Assembly: GCA_948788915.1 (NCBI GenBank)
Contig: CAQFOZ010000016.1
Span: 1 to 46,430, forward strand
Length of the DNA: 46,430 bases
Source of the DNA: an uncultured Muribaculaceae bacterium
GTDB lineage: Bacteria; Bacteroidota; Bacteroidia; Bacteroidales; Muribaculaceae
Direction: 5' to 3'
This document shows, in pieces, positions 40,035 to 46,430 of this stretch. Numbering within the stretch: position 1 is the stretch's first letter; each line of letters begins with the position of its first letter. The position numbers were made by a program, and so were the translations under genes. The notes beneath the pieces were generated by a model. The model saw nothing but the letters and a program-made list of their open reading frames with translations, did no database searches and was not told where the DNA came from.

Positions 40035-42328
40035 TTTGTTGCTTTGACGGTATATTTGCCCGGTTTGCTTATACTGAAACCGTTTGATTTAGCTTTGCCG
40101 TTACATTTGATGTTGCTGTATCCTGCGGGAACGTCCACAATGGCAGTGCTCCCTTTGGGAACTGTAAAGCTGAACTCAAGACCGGAAGCATTTTCCTTGG
40201 CCTTGAAGTCGATGTTGCCTTTTACAGACGGTACAACGGTCTCCACCCATTCCAGACCGCTCAGACGCGGCGCAACACGGAATTCCTCATAGCCCGGTTT
40301 TGTCGGAGCTATACCGCATACATATTGCGACAGAATGGTCAGACCACCACCGCTCCATGCATGGTTTGTTGTGCCACCGCCGAAACCTTCGGCACCGATT
40401 CCCCAGCCTTCGAAGAGAGTTGAGTAATCAGGATGATTGACCATCTTTGCATAGCGTTCTTTCATGCGGTCAAGACCTTGTTTCCCTTTGCCCATTATGA
40501 AATAAGCTTCGGTTACATACTTTTCTGTATAAGGACTTGCGTGACGGCAGTTCTCCAGTACTTTTAGGATCGCGTCATATTTGTCCGGGTCGGCAAGGCC
40601 TGCCACAACGGCAAGAGCCTGGACGCGATCGTCTGTACATTCTTTATACTCCGGGTGACGGTATGCTGTGCCGGTCCAGTAAACGCGGTTGAAAGCCTCT
40701 TTGTTTGCGGCCATCACTTTTGCGATAGAATCTGCTTCCTCCGTTTTGCCCAATGCCTCTGCCATCTCTTTCAGACCGCGGAGTGCAATCTGATGTAGAC
40801 AGTTGTACATTCCGATCTTGTCAATATTGTCGCCCCAGTCGCCCCAGTGCCATCCACCGTCGCGGTCGGCTACAGTGCCGTCGGGAGCGTTTTTCCAAAG
40901 ACTGATGTATCTTTTCACGCCTTCATACAGATCGCGTATTGGCTCGATATCACGGGTGTTGAGATAATAGTTGTAGAATCCGTAGTGGCCTACAGAAGCA
41001 AGCATCTGCCCGGGGAGCTCCTTGTCCCAGTTGTCGGCGGGAGTCGGAGAACAGATTGAACCGTCGGGCCGTTGCCACCCGATAAGCTCATACATACCTT
41101 TTTTCATAAGATTGTCGGCAGAGCGGGAGAGCGCATAGAAAGCTTCTCCTGATTCATTTACCACATCGCCCCACCATTGGGCGCGTTCACGGTCCGGGCA
41201 GTCCATGTATGTGTCGCGCATGGTCACATACAGAGTTCTCTCAGCCTTTTTACGATAGCGGTTCAACAGATCATCGCTGCATGCGAACGTTCCTGCGAAA
41301 TCGGTGTCATACCCGGTTTCCCTGAATGCAAGTTTTTCCACAGTAGCGTTTGTTGGGATTATGTAATATACATACTCGCCATTCATCCATCCCATATTTT
41401 CGTATTCCTGACGGCCATCCTTGGTGATGTACATGGCGCGGACATTGTTTTCGCTTCCGCCCCTGTAGTTGTCCGTTACAATTTCCACCATTTCTCCGGC
41501 CGGGGAAGACATCTTGATATAAGGCATCGCATGGCAGTTATAAGGCAATTTGGCAACAATGGTGTCGCGTGTTCCTTTGCGGCGCTCAATCCACACGTAA
41601 GGTTTCTGTCCGTTGTCGCGCCACATGGGAATCAGACGTGGACTTAGCTTTCCCCATGGTTTGTCTCCTTCCACGCCAAGTTCGATAGCATTGAACCATT
41701 TCCCTCCATGACGGTTTTTGAGATCGTCACGTTCACTCTTTGTGGGATCCCAGCCGATCTGTTGCCATCCCTCAATATCGTAGCGGGCATCAAATCCGAT
41801 GTTGGATTCAGGCAGACGGTAGTTGGGTACAGCCCCCATAGGCACAAAGAAAGCCGGATGACGTCGGCCTACCCATTTTTTTGTAGTGTTCAGTTCCGGA
41901 AGGTTGGGAGAGTCGATGAATAGGGAAGCTTTGCCTGTGGAGTTATGAGAAAAACTCGGTTTCCCGAAATACCATAACTGTACGGCCACGCGGTTTTTTC
42001 CGGGTTTAAGCCATTTTGCAAGGTCTATTGAATCGAAATAGATGTCATGAGGATTGGGCCCTCTCTTCACACCCCCTTCTATAACCACTTCTTCACCATT
42101 GATCCACATCCAGTATTTGGAATCTGCGGATATTCTCACCGGAACACTCTCGGGAACGGCATCTATGTCGATGTCGCGTGTAAAACAGAGCATAGAACCG
42201 TGTTGATTCTGGTTGTCCTCTGTTGTTATCCAATGAGGTGCGCGTACCGCTGATTCTGCGGCCGCAGATCCGTTTACTCCAAAAAGCAATGATGAAGCCA
42301 TCATTGCACCGGCAATTAGTCGTTTCAT
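40031..42328 (-). CDS. GH78-like alpha-L-rhamnosidase family protein
   Basis: 765 residues with a signal peptide (about 1-24, ending AAA). An N-terminal beta-sandwich (about 35-150; YWMWINGEEVV, PGKNRVAVQLWYFG) is followed by the (alpha/alpha)6 barrel with CPDRERAQWWGDVVNE (general-acid region of GH78) and TLFEGWGIGAEGFGGGTTNHAWSGG (general-base region and the conserved His). A C-terminal sandwich (GLEWVETVVPSVKGNI) completes the protein. It should remove terminal L-rhamnose or a similar sugar from glycans in the periplasm; substrate is inferred. Its stop overlaps the start of the metal-efflux adaptor, an unusual partnership. CAAAATTA at 42452-42459 gives a minus-strand -7 box (TAATTTTG) about 125 bp upstream. 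Confidence 0.8.
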   Translation of the reverse strand: MKRLIAGAMMASSLLFGVNGSAAAESAVRAPHWITTEDNQNQHGSMLCFTRDIDIDAVPESVPVRISADSKYWMWINGEEVVIEGGVKRGPNPHDIYFDSIDLAKWLKPGKNRVAVQLWYFGKPSFSHNSTGKASLFIDSPNLPELNTTKKWVGRRHPAFFVPMGAVPNYRLPESNIGFDARYDIEGWQQIGWDPTKSERDDLKNRHGGKWFNAIELGVEGDKPWGKLSPRLIPMWRDNGQKPYVWIERRKGTRDTIVAKLPYNCHAMPYIKMSSPAGEMVEIVTDNYRGGSENNVRAMYITKDGRQEYENMGWMNGEYVYYIIPTNATVEKLAFRETGYDTDFAGTFACSDDLLNRYRKKAERTLYVTMRDTYMDCPDRERAQWWGDVVNESGEAFYALSRSADNLMKKGMYELIGWQRPDGSICSPTPADNWDKELPGQMLASVGHYGFYNYYLNTRDIEPIRDLYEGVKRYISLWKNAPDGTVADRDGGWHWGDWGDNIDKIGMYNCLHQIALRGLKEMAEALGKTEEADSIAKVMAANKEAFNRVYWTGTAYRHPEYKECTDDRVQALAVVAGLADPDKYDAILKVLENCRHASPYTEKYVTEAYFIMGKGKQGLDRMKERYAKMVNHPDYSTLFEGWGIGAEGFGGGTTNHAWSGGGLTILSQYVCGIAPTKPGYEEFRVAPRLSGLEWVETVVPSVKGNIDFKAKENASGLEFSFTVPKGSTAIVDVPAGYSNIKCNGKAKSNGFSISKPGKYTVKATK

Positions 42329-42491
42329 GCGTGGTATTTTTTAATATATTAATAAGGTAAGTTAATTCTGTAATTTATCAGTAAAATTACAAAAATCTCC
42401 GTTCCTCTCAATATAAATCTATGAAAATGTGGAATATGATTTTGCTTGTTACAAAATTACCTTATTCCTCTTGCAACTGAGTGTCAAAATA

Positions 42492-42545
42492 GGCGCTGCG
42501 CCACGGGTATCTGTCTTGTCCCGAAGCGCAGCGCCAAGTATGTTT
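42492..42545 (-). terminator. GC-rich hairpin terminator downstream of the SecB-like gene
   Basis: GGCGCTGCGC (42492-42501) and GCGCAGCGCC (42536-42545) form a perfect 10-bp stem with an inner CGGG/CCCG. On the minus strand TATTTTG follows. It closes the leftward kptA-mraY-secB-like unit; the strikingly GC-rich stem in AT-rich DNA is also REP-like. The rest of 42329-42576 shows no gene. Confidence 0.65.
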
Positions 42546-42576
42546 TCGATGCAATCGCTATCTAATGTATACTAAG

Positions 42577-43005
42577 TTATTTTATTCTATTATCTTTGAA
42601 TGAATAAGCATCCAATTTAATAGGCGAAAATCCGGAATACTTGGTTACTGAATAAATAATATCTTGCAATGGCCTGTACAAATCTTGTGGAACCCTTATC
42701 CTTAGACACTCCATTATCTCACTCTCTTCTAATGAGAAATTAACAGCTACCAGACCTCTGTAAACTACGTTTAACGAAAATATATCAATGTTTTTGCTCA
42801 TTTGAACGTGACATATTACATTAAGGTCAACAAAGAAAAGTCCCGATGCTTTTTGATATTCAACGCTCAATTTTATTTCATTGGACTGATTGGCTATGCA
42901 GTCTTGCTTTTTTAATGTTGTATTCAGGTAGTCTACCGGAGGTGCCGGTGAATTAAAATCCAGCTTAAGAATATATGAGTGCAGTATGGCATAATCTTCT
43001 TTCAT
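42577..43005 (-). CDS. SecB-like chaperone
   Basis: 142 residues, soluble, no signal peptide. The pattern of the SecB fold is visible: an N-terminal strand segment with DFNSP, central strands IKLSVEYQ and FFVDLNVICHVQ, GLVAVNFSLEESEIMECLRI (compare FLCEVQQGGIFSI in E. coli SecB), VPQDLYRPLQDIIYSVTKYSGFSPIKLDAYSF (compare CPNILFPYARE and the FPQLNLAPVNF end). Canonical SecB holds preproteins unfolded for SecA; short SecB-like proteins also act as chaperones for toxin-antitoxin pairs or effectors. It follows mraY after 27 bp on the same strand. Role in this operon is unknown. Confidence 0.68.
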   Translation of the reverse strand: MKEDYAILHSYILKLDFNSPAPPVDYLNTTLKKQDCIANQSNEIKLSVEYQKASGLFFVDLNVICHVQMSKNIDIFSLNVVYRGLVAVNFSLEESEIMECLRIRVPQDLYRPLQDIIYSVTKYSGFSPIKLDAYSFKDNRIK

Positions 43006-43032
43006 ATGGTTTAAAGTTGAATATTTACTTAA

Positions 43033-44289
43033 CTATCGTATTTTTAGAGTCAGGATTGTCAATGCGCAGAGAATGATAGAGATTAGCCAAAAGCGCAAAA
43101 CGATGGTCTGTTCGTGCCAAGCGCGTTGTGGGTTATTTATTAAGCAATCTACATCACCGGCATTGTGTTGGAAATGATGATGTAGAGGTGCTTTCTTGAA
43201 AATACGAATCGGCCTGCCGGTAACTTTTCGTGACAATTTATAAAAGCCTGATTGGAGCATCACCGAGAGAGATTCAAAGAGGAATATACCACACAAGAGT
43301 ATCAGTAATATTTCTTTATGCAGTATGATAGCTATAACTGCAACAACACCACCAAGCATTAAACTTCCAGTATCACCCATAAAGACTTTTGCCGGGAACC
43401 CATTGTACCACAAGAACCCCATACATGCGCCAGTGAATGCCGCTGCATAAATAAACACTTCTTCCGCTCCGGGAACATACATAATATTCAGATATGACGC
43501 AAACACTATATGACTGGACACGTATGACAGTATCATTAATCCGACACCGATGATTGCACTTATTCCGGCTGTCAACCCATCCAGACCGTCTGTAAGGTTT
43601 GCTCCATTTGATGTGCCGGTTACTATTAAAATCGTAGCAATAATGAAAATAATCCACCCTGCCGTTTGTTGCCAATCAGTAGGCAACGGTTTTGCAATCC
43701 AACTATAATCAAAGTTATTTTCTTTGATAAAAGGAATTGTAGTTTTGGTCGATTTGATTTCTTCTTGACTGATATTCACAACAATGTCTTCACCTTTATA
43801 TGTCTCAGTATTTTCTCTAATTACGACATCTGAACTTAAATAAAGAGTTGCACCAATGAATATTCCAAGAAGAACCTGTACAACGATCTTCCACTTGCCG
43901 GGAAGTCCATCCTTATTGTGTTTGAATGTTTTTATATAATCGTCAACAAAGCCAAGAGTAGTCAATACTACAGTTGTGCCAATAAGCAACCAGACATAGG
44001 TGTTGGTAAGCCTACAAAACAGTAATACCGGAATAAGTATGGCTGTAAATATTATTATACCTCCCATTGTCGGTACCCCCTTCTTACTTTCCAGTCCCTC
44101 GACACCAAGATCCCGCGGCTCATCTCCAATTTTCTTTCGGCGTAAATATCTGATCACTTTACCGCCAATAAGCATTGTCACGACAAGTGCGAATACGAAT
44201 GCCATTACAGCACGAAATGTTACGTAATCCATCACAGAAGCTCCAGGCATTCCAAGTTCACGAAACCATTCAAATAGAGGTATAAGCAT
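43033..44289 (-). CDS. mraY: MraY, phospho-N-acetylmuramoyl-pentapeptide transferase, outside a dcw cluster
   Basis: 418 residues with about ten membrane segments and the Bacteroidales-type periplasmic insertion (about 150-215). Catalytic motifs are intact: GFVDDYIK, NLTDGLDGLTAG, FMGDTGSL and the cytoplasmic APLHHHFQ. It transfers phospho-MurNAc-pentapeptide from UDP to undecaprenyl phosphate to give lipid I. Normally mraY lies between murE and murD; here it is between a KptA-like gene (start 2 bp after that stop) and a SecB-like gene, with no mur or fts gene near. It is either a second copy or a relocated gene. From memory its loops differ from typical Bacteroides MraY (LHHHF where those have IHDHF). 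Confidence 0.88.
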   Translation of the reverse strand: MLIPLFEWFRELGMPGASVMDYVTFRAVMAFVFALVVTMLIGGKVIRYLRRKKIGDEPRDLGVEGLESKKGVPTMGGIIIFTAILIPVLLFCRLTNTYVWLLIGTTVVLTTLGFVDDYIKTFKHNKDGLPGKWKIVVQVLLGIFIGATLYLSSDVVIRENTETYKGEDIVVNISQEEIKSTKTTIPFIKENNFDYSWIAKPLPTDWQQTAGWIIFIIATILIVTGTSNGANLTDGLDGLTAGISAIIGVGLMILSYVSSHIVFASYLNIMYVPGAEEVFIYAAAFTGACMGFLWYNGFPAKVFMGDTGSLMLGGVVAVIAIILHKEILLILLCGIFLFESLSVMLQSGFYKLSRKVTGRPIRIFKKAPLHHHFQHNAGDVDCLINNPQRAWHEQTIVLRFWLISIILCALTILTLKIR

Positions 44290-44291
44290 AT

Positions 44292-44816
44292 TTATTCTTG
44301 ATTTATAATGTCAATATACTGTATAGGTACTTCTTTCGTAAGCCACACTCCATTGTTTAGACAATGAAATGTGTAGCCTTCATTAAACATTAGATTGGAG
44401 AATACTTTCAATATCACCGGTTCACCATGTCTAAAACCGGTTTTCTCCGCTGTCTCTATATTTTCTGACAGATGCACATATTGACGGGATCTTGGTAATA
44501 GTCCGTGATTTTTAATTGAAGATATATATTTCGTGGCAGTTCCGTGATATAGGAATTCTGGAGGAGTATCATTGGAAAATACTAAATCTATATTTATTGA
44601 ATGTCCGTACAAAGCACGCACTTTGGATTTATCTTCATTCAACTCAAACCGACCTTTTGAATCGGTGTTTACAAGCATTTCAATATCTCCAATAGTAAAA
44701 GAATGATTGTCAACTAAGTCTGATAAAGCTCTCCATCCACCGGACTCGTAACTATATGCACAATCATGCCTAAGTAGGTATGCCAAAGTGCGACTTAATT
44801 TCTCTGAATGATACAT
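44292..44816 (-). CDS. kptA: RNA 2'-phosphotransferase (KptA/Tpt1)
   Basis: 174 residues, near the family length. The conserved Arg-His is in YLLRHD, Arg in VRALYGHSI, and His/Arg in LYHGTATKY and LPRSRQYVHLS, with GFRHGEPVILKV after it; these are the active-site elements of Tpt1/KptA. The enzyme removes a 2'-phosphate from RNA by NAD+-dependent ADP-ribosyl transfer; some homologues also ADP-ribosylate RNA ends. It is the first gene of a tight operon with mraY (2-bp gap) and the SecB-like gene. No RNA ligase is nearby. A start at 44816 (MYHSEKLSRTLAYLL) matches the family N-terminus. Confidence 0.85.
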   Translation of the reverse strand: MYHSEKLSRTLAYLLRHDCAYSYESGGWRALSDLVDNHSFTIGDIEMLVNTDSKGRFELNEDKSKVRALYGHSINIDLVFSNDTPPEFLYHGTATKYISSIKNHGLLPRSRQYVHLSENIETAEKTGFRHGEPVILKVFSNLMFNEGYTFHCLNNGVWLTKEVPIQYIDIINQE

Positions 44817-44852
44817 TCCTGGATTATAGGCAAAACTTGAAGTAATAACTAA

Positions 44853-44880
44853 GTATTCTCATACATCTGTATCAGAATAC
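44853..44880 (-). terminator. Hairpin between lipoprotein and kptA genes
   Basis: GTATTCT (44853-44859) pairs with AGAATAC (44874-44880), and the inner ATAC/GTAT adds four pairs around an ATCT loop, with one C-C mismatch between the stems. It may end the lipoprotein transcript; the following T-run is weak. Confidence 0.4.
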
Positions 44881-44908
44881 GAAAAATCTATTGTCTCAGA
44901 TGTGTGTA

Positions 44909-45775
44909 TTAACGAATACCGATATATTTAAATTCTACTCCGTCAAATTGATAAATAATATATTCGTTTTTGAATTCGTAATCATGGATATGTGGAATAT
45001 ATAGCTTTCTTGTGTCGGGATTATAGACAAACATTAAATCCGGATTCTTCCATGAGTCGGAGTGGTAATACTCAAGATATACCTCTATCATATCAACATG
45101 TTTTTTGCCGGTATTAAATATAGGCACTTTTTGAGGGGCACTGTTGATATAATTTAAAGCAACTATATAATGAAATGCTTCTCTGGAGGCAGACGAGTTA
45201 ACATAATGTACAAGATAAATATTATTACCTCGGTCATCAACAATTGTATTTATATCAGTTACAATCCCTACGCCCTTAGAATAATAATCTTCCTCATCCT
45301 TTTCATCTGAATGAGGCATAGGGAGCCGACTCAAAAGAACTTCAGGCTCATTTCCCATATCCGGGGCAAAATGGTCTAATTTAATCTGACCGTTAAGATC
45401 TTTGTATTGGATTAGTGTAGATGAACAATCATAGTAATCTATTGAGAAACTGTAAAAACGCATTGTGGAGTCAGATGTCATGTATGTATTTAAAGAAGCT
45501 CTGTTCTCGGCATATTCAAAGGGATATGTAAAACTTTCTTCGGGCTTATAGTCCAACATTGCATAGACACTATTCGTGACTGTCTGATGATACAGACTAT
45601 CTTTGATGAATTTGTTGAAATCTTTACTATATTTAGGTATTCGGATTGAATCAGTGGTTGGAGATGAATATGTTATTATTTCAATCTTGTCGGTCTTGTC
45701 GGAACGATTGCTACATGAAGTCAGCAAAACTGCATAAATCCCCAATGATAATAAAATATAAATAATGGATTTCAT
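44909..45775 (-). CDS. Lipoprotein of unknown function
   Basis: 288 residues. The signal ends in LLTSC at about residue 21, a good lipobox, followed by SNRSDKTD. The rest is Tyr- and Asp-rich with beta-strand character (YSFSIDYYDCSSTLIQYKDLNG, KLYIPHIHDYEFKNEYIIYQFDG) and no recognised domain. It is likely anchored in the inner or outer membrane. Same strand as the kptA operon and the small gene upstream, and AT-rich like them. Could be an immunity or accessory protein of the island; there is no direct evidence. Confidence 0.6.
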   Translation of the reverse strand: MKSIIYILLSLGIYAVLLTSCSNRSDKTDKIEIITYSSPTTDSIRIPKYSKDFNKFIKDSLYHQTVTNSVYAMLDYKPEESFTYPFEYAENRASLNTYMTSDSTMRFYSFSIDYYDCSSTLIQYKDLNGQIKLDHFAPDMGNEPEVLLSRLPMPHSDEKDEEDYYSKGVGIVTDINTIVDDRGNNIYLVHYVNSSASREAFHYIVALNYINSAPQKVPIFNTGKKHVDMIEVYLEYYHSDSWKNPDLMFVYNPDTRKLYIPHIHDYEFKNEYIIYQFDGVEFKYIGIR

Positions 45776-45810
45776 AACATGATAAAAGATATTGCGAAAG
45801 ATACAACTGA

Positions 45811-46143
45811 TTAATATGATCCTAACTCATAATGTATGCTGTTTGTGTCCAGAAATGATATGAAGTCATCCATTCCGGAATTTTTGCCAAACATCTGTTT
45901 AAGAACTTGAATCAGTTGCTCGTTTGTATTCACATGAAGAACACATTTGATTTCATCAATTGAAATTCTACTGATGAATCGCTCAAAAGTATCTCTGCCG
46001 AAAATATCCTCTAATTGAGGGCTATAATCCTGTTCCTCCATATACAACTTGTCATCCGCAAACTTAATCCAGATAGTCCGGGCTGCAGATGGATTGTTGT
46101 CTTTATATATCACTATAGAATCGGTTGAATTTGTATTATCCAT
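45811..46143 (-). CDS. Small acidic protein of unknown function
   Basis: 110 residues, soluble, acidic, no signal peptide. It contains TIWIKFADDKLYMEEQDYSPQLEDIFG and a helical C-terminal part (EQLIQVLKQMFGKNSG). No family is recognised. It ends 35 bp before the lipoprotein gene on the same strand and may be cotranscribed with it. AT-rich composition matches the accessory region. Confidence 0.5.
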   Translation of the reverse strand: MDNTNSTDSIVIYKDNNPSAARTIWIKFADDKLYMEEQDYSPQLEDIFGRDTFERFISRISIDEIKCVLHVNTNEQLIQVLKQMFGKNSGMDDFISFLDTNSIHYELGSY

Positions 46144-46207
46144 AGGTTATGCATTCTATGTTTTAAATCACAATATTTAGGATTCAGACATCTTTTATTG
46201 AATTTTG

Positions 46208-46378
46208 TCAATACCTTTCTACGAAGCCGATTTGGTAGGATGACACATCACCCCCTCCAAATACTCCACCGACTTGTGCCCGTTTATCAGGACTAACCAT
46301 GACGCAGGTGCGATAATTTTTCCGGTTTGCAACATAGTCTACTCCAACCACCAATTCTACATTGGATTTATTGGTACA
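46208..46378 (-). pseudogene. Coding remnant at the right edge
   Basis: An open frame of 56 codons ending at TGA (46210-46208) and bounded upstream by an in-frame TAA at 46381-46379. The residues (VELVVGVDYVANRKNYRTC, VGGVFGGGDVSSYQIGFVERY) look like a real protein C-terminus, with Gly-rich and aromatic strand features. No suitable start is seen. TTAGTG-TC-CACTAA at 46379-46392 is a short palindrome at the break. It may be the tail of a decayed gene or frameshifted at 46380; family is unknown. Confidence 0.35.
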
Positions 46379-46430
46379 TTAGTGTCCACTAAAAAATCAT
46401 AAGAGTTCTTTGAAATATCTGAAATTCAAT

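Noticed and set aside
46370..46430. Insertion-sequence end at the right edge
   Set aside because: Only a short TTAGTG/CACTAA palindrome is visible; no transposase motif or terminal repeat pair can be shown in the window.

Overview
The window looks like a chromosomal segment of a gut Bacteroidales, most plausibly Muribaculaceae or a near relative. This rests on the Bacteroidetes-type -7 promoter motif (TAnnTTTG), a hybrid two-component (HTCS) sensor, a BspA-type leucine-rich-repeat surface protein, apparent type IX secretion (Por) C-terminal domains, and Bacteroidales-type versions of SlyD, MazG, MraY and RND efflux. The family assignment is inference.

Region 1 (1-10263) is a uronic-acid polysaccharide locus. 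The start of an HTCS regulator reads leftward off the edge. Diverging from it are seven co-directional genes: a DUF4861 protein, a KduD/gluconate-5-dehydrogenase-like reductase, an orphan galactitol-type PTS IIC permease, a PL8 chondroitin ABC lyase-like enzyme, KdgK, Eda and KduI. Together these take lyase-derived unsaturated uronate (as 4-deoxy-5-ketouronate) to pyruvate and glyceraldehyde-3-phosphate. A 12-bp direct repeat with 22-bp periodicity just upstream of a -7 box is the likely HTCS operator. KduI carries a convincing signal peptide, which is unexpected. No SusC/SusD, sulfatase or GH88/GH105 gene is inside the window.

Region 2 (10290-18964) holds leftward housekeeping and envelope genes: SlyD-like PPIase, DUF4919 protein, a small membrane protein, a MazG-type pyrophosphohydrolase with an unrecognised partner, and a TPR protein/outer-membrane barrel pair. 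A 193-bp inverted-repeat element (13712-13904) lies between them.

Region 3 (19261-20220) is a small defence-type unit: an Abi_2 (AbiD/AbiF-like, HEPN) gene with a GTG start, preceded by a compact module with convergent promoters, two hairpins and U-tracts. It looks like an independently transcribed structured RNA of about 50-80 nt. This is my leading candidate for a little-described system (HEPN toxin plus RNA partner).

Region 4 (20221-31325) contains a GH3 glucosidase, a tricorn-like protease, a QueG-like Fe-S protein, a YqiA-like esterase, an S1/P1 nuclease, a porin-like barrel, and a four-helix-bundle gene whose zinc-ribbon suffix is cut off by one in-frame TAA. That gene is bracketed by two arrays of the same degenerate 10-bp repeat, followed by a palindrome-rich gene-free stretch.

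Region 5 (31326-42328) holds a BspA-like surface protein with an FNR/DNR-type palindrome at its promoter, an adjacent Crp/Fnr regulator, tRNA-Gln(TTG), and a translationally coupled GH78 + CusB/CusA/CusC-type metal efflux operon.

Region 6 (42492-46430) appears more AT-rich and accessory: an operon of RNA 2'-phosphotransferase (KptA/Tpt1), an MraY outside any dcw cluster and a SecB-like chaperone, followed upstream by an unknown lipoprotein, a small unknown protein and a coding remnant at the right edge. No rRNA, CRISPR array or complete insertion sequence was seen.
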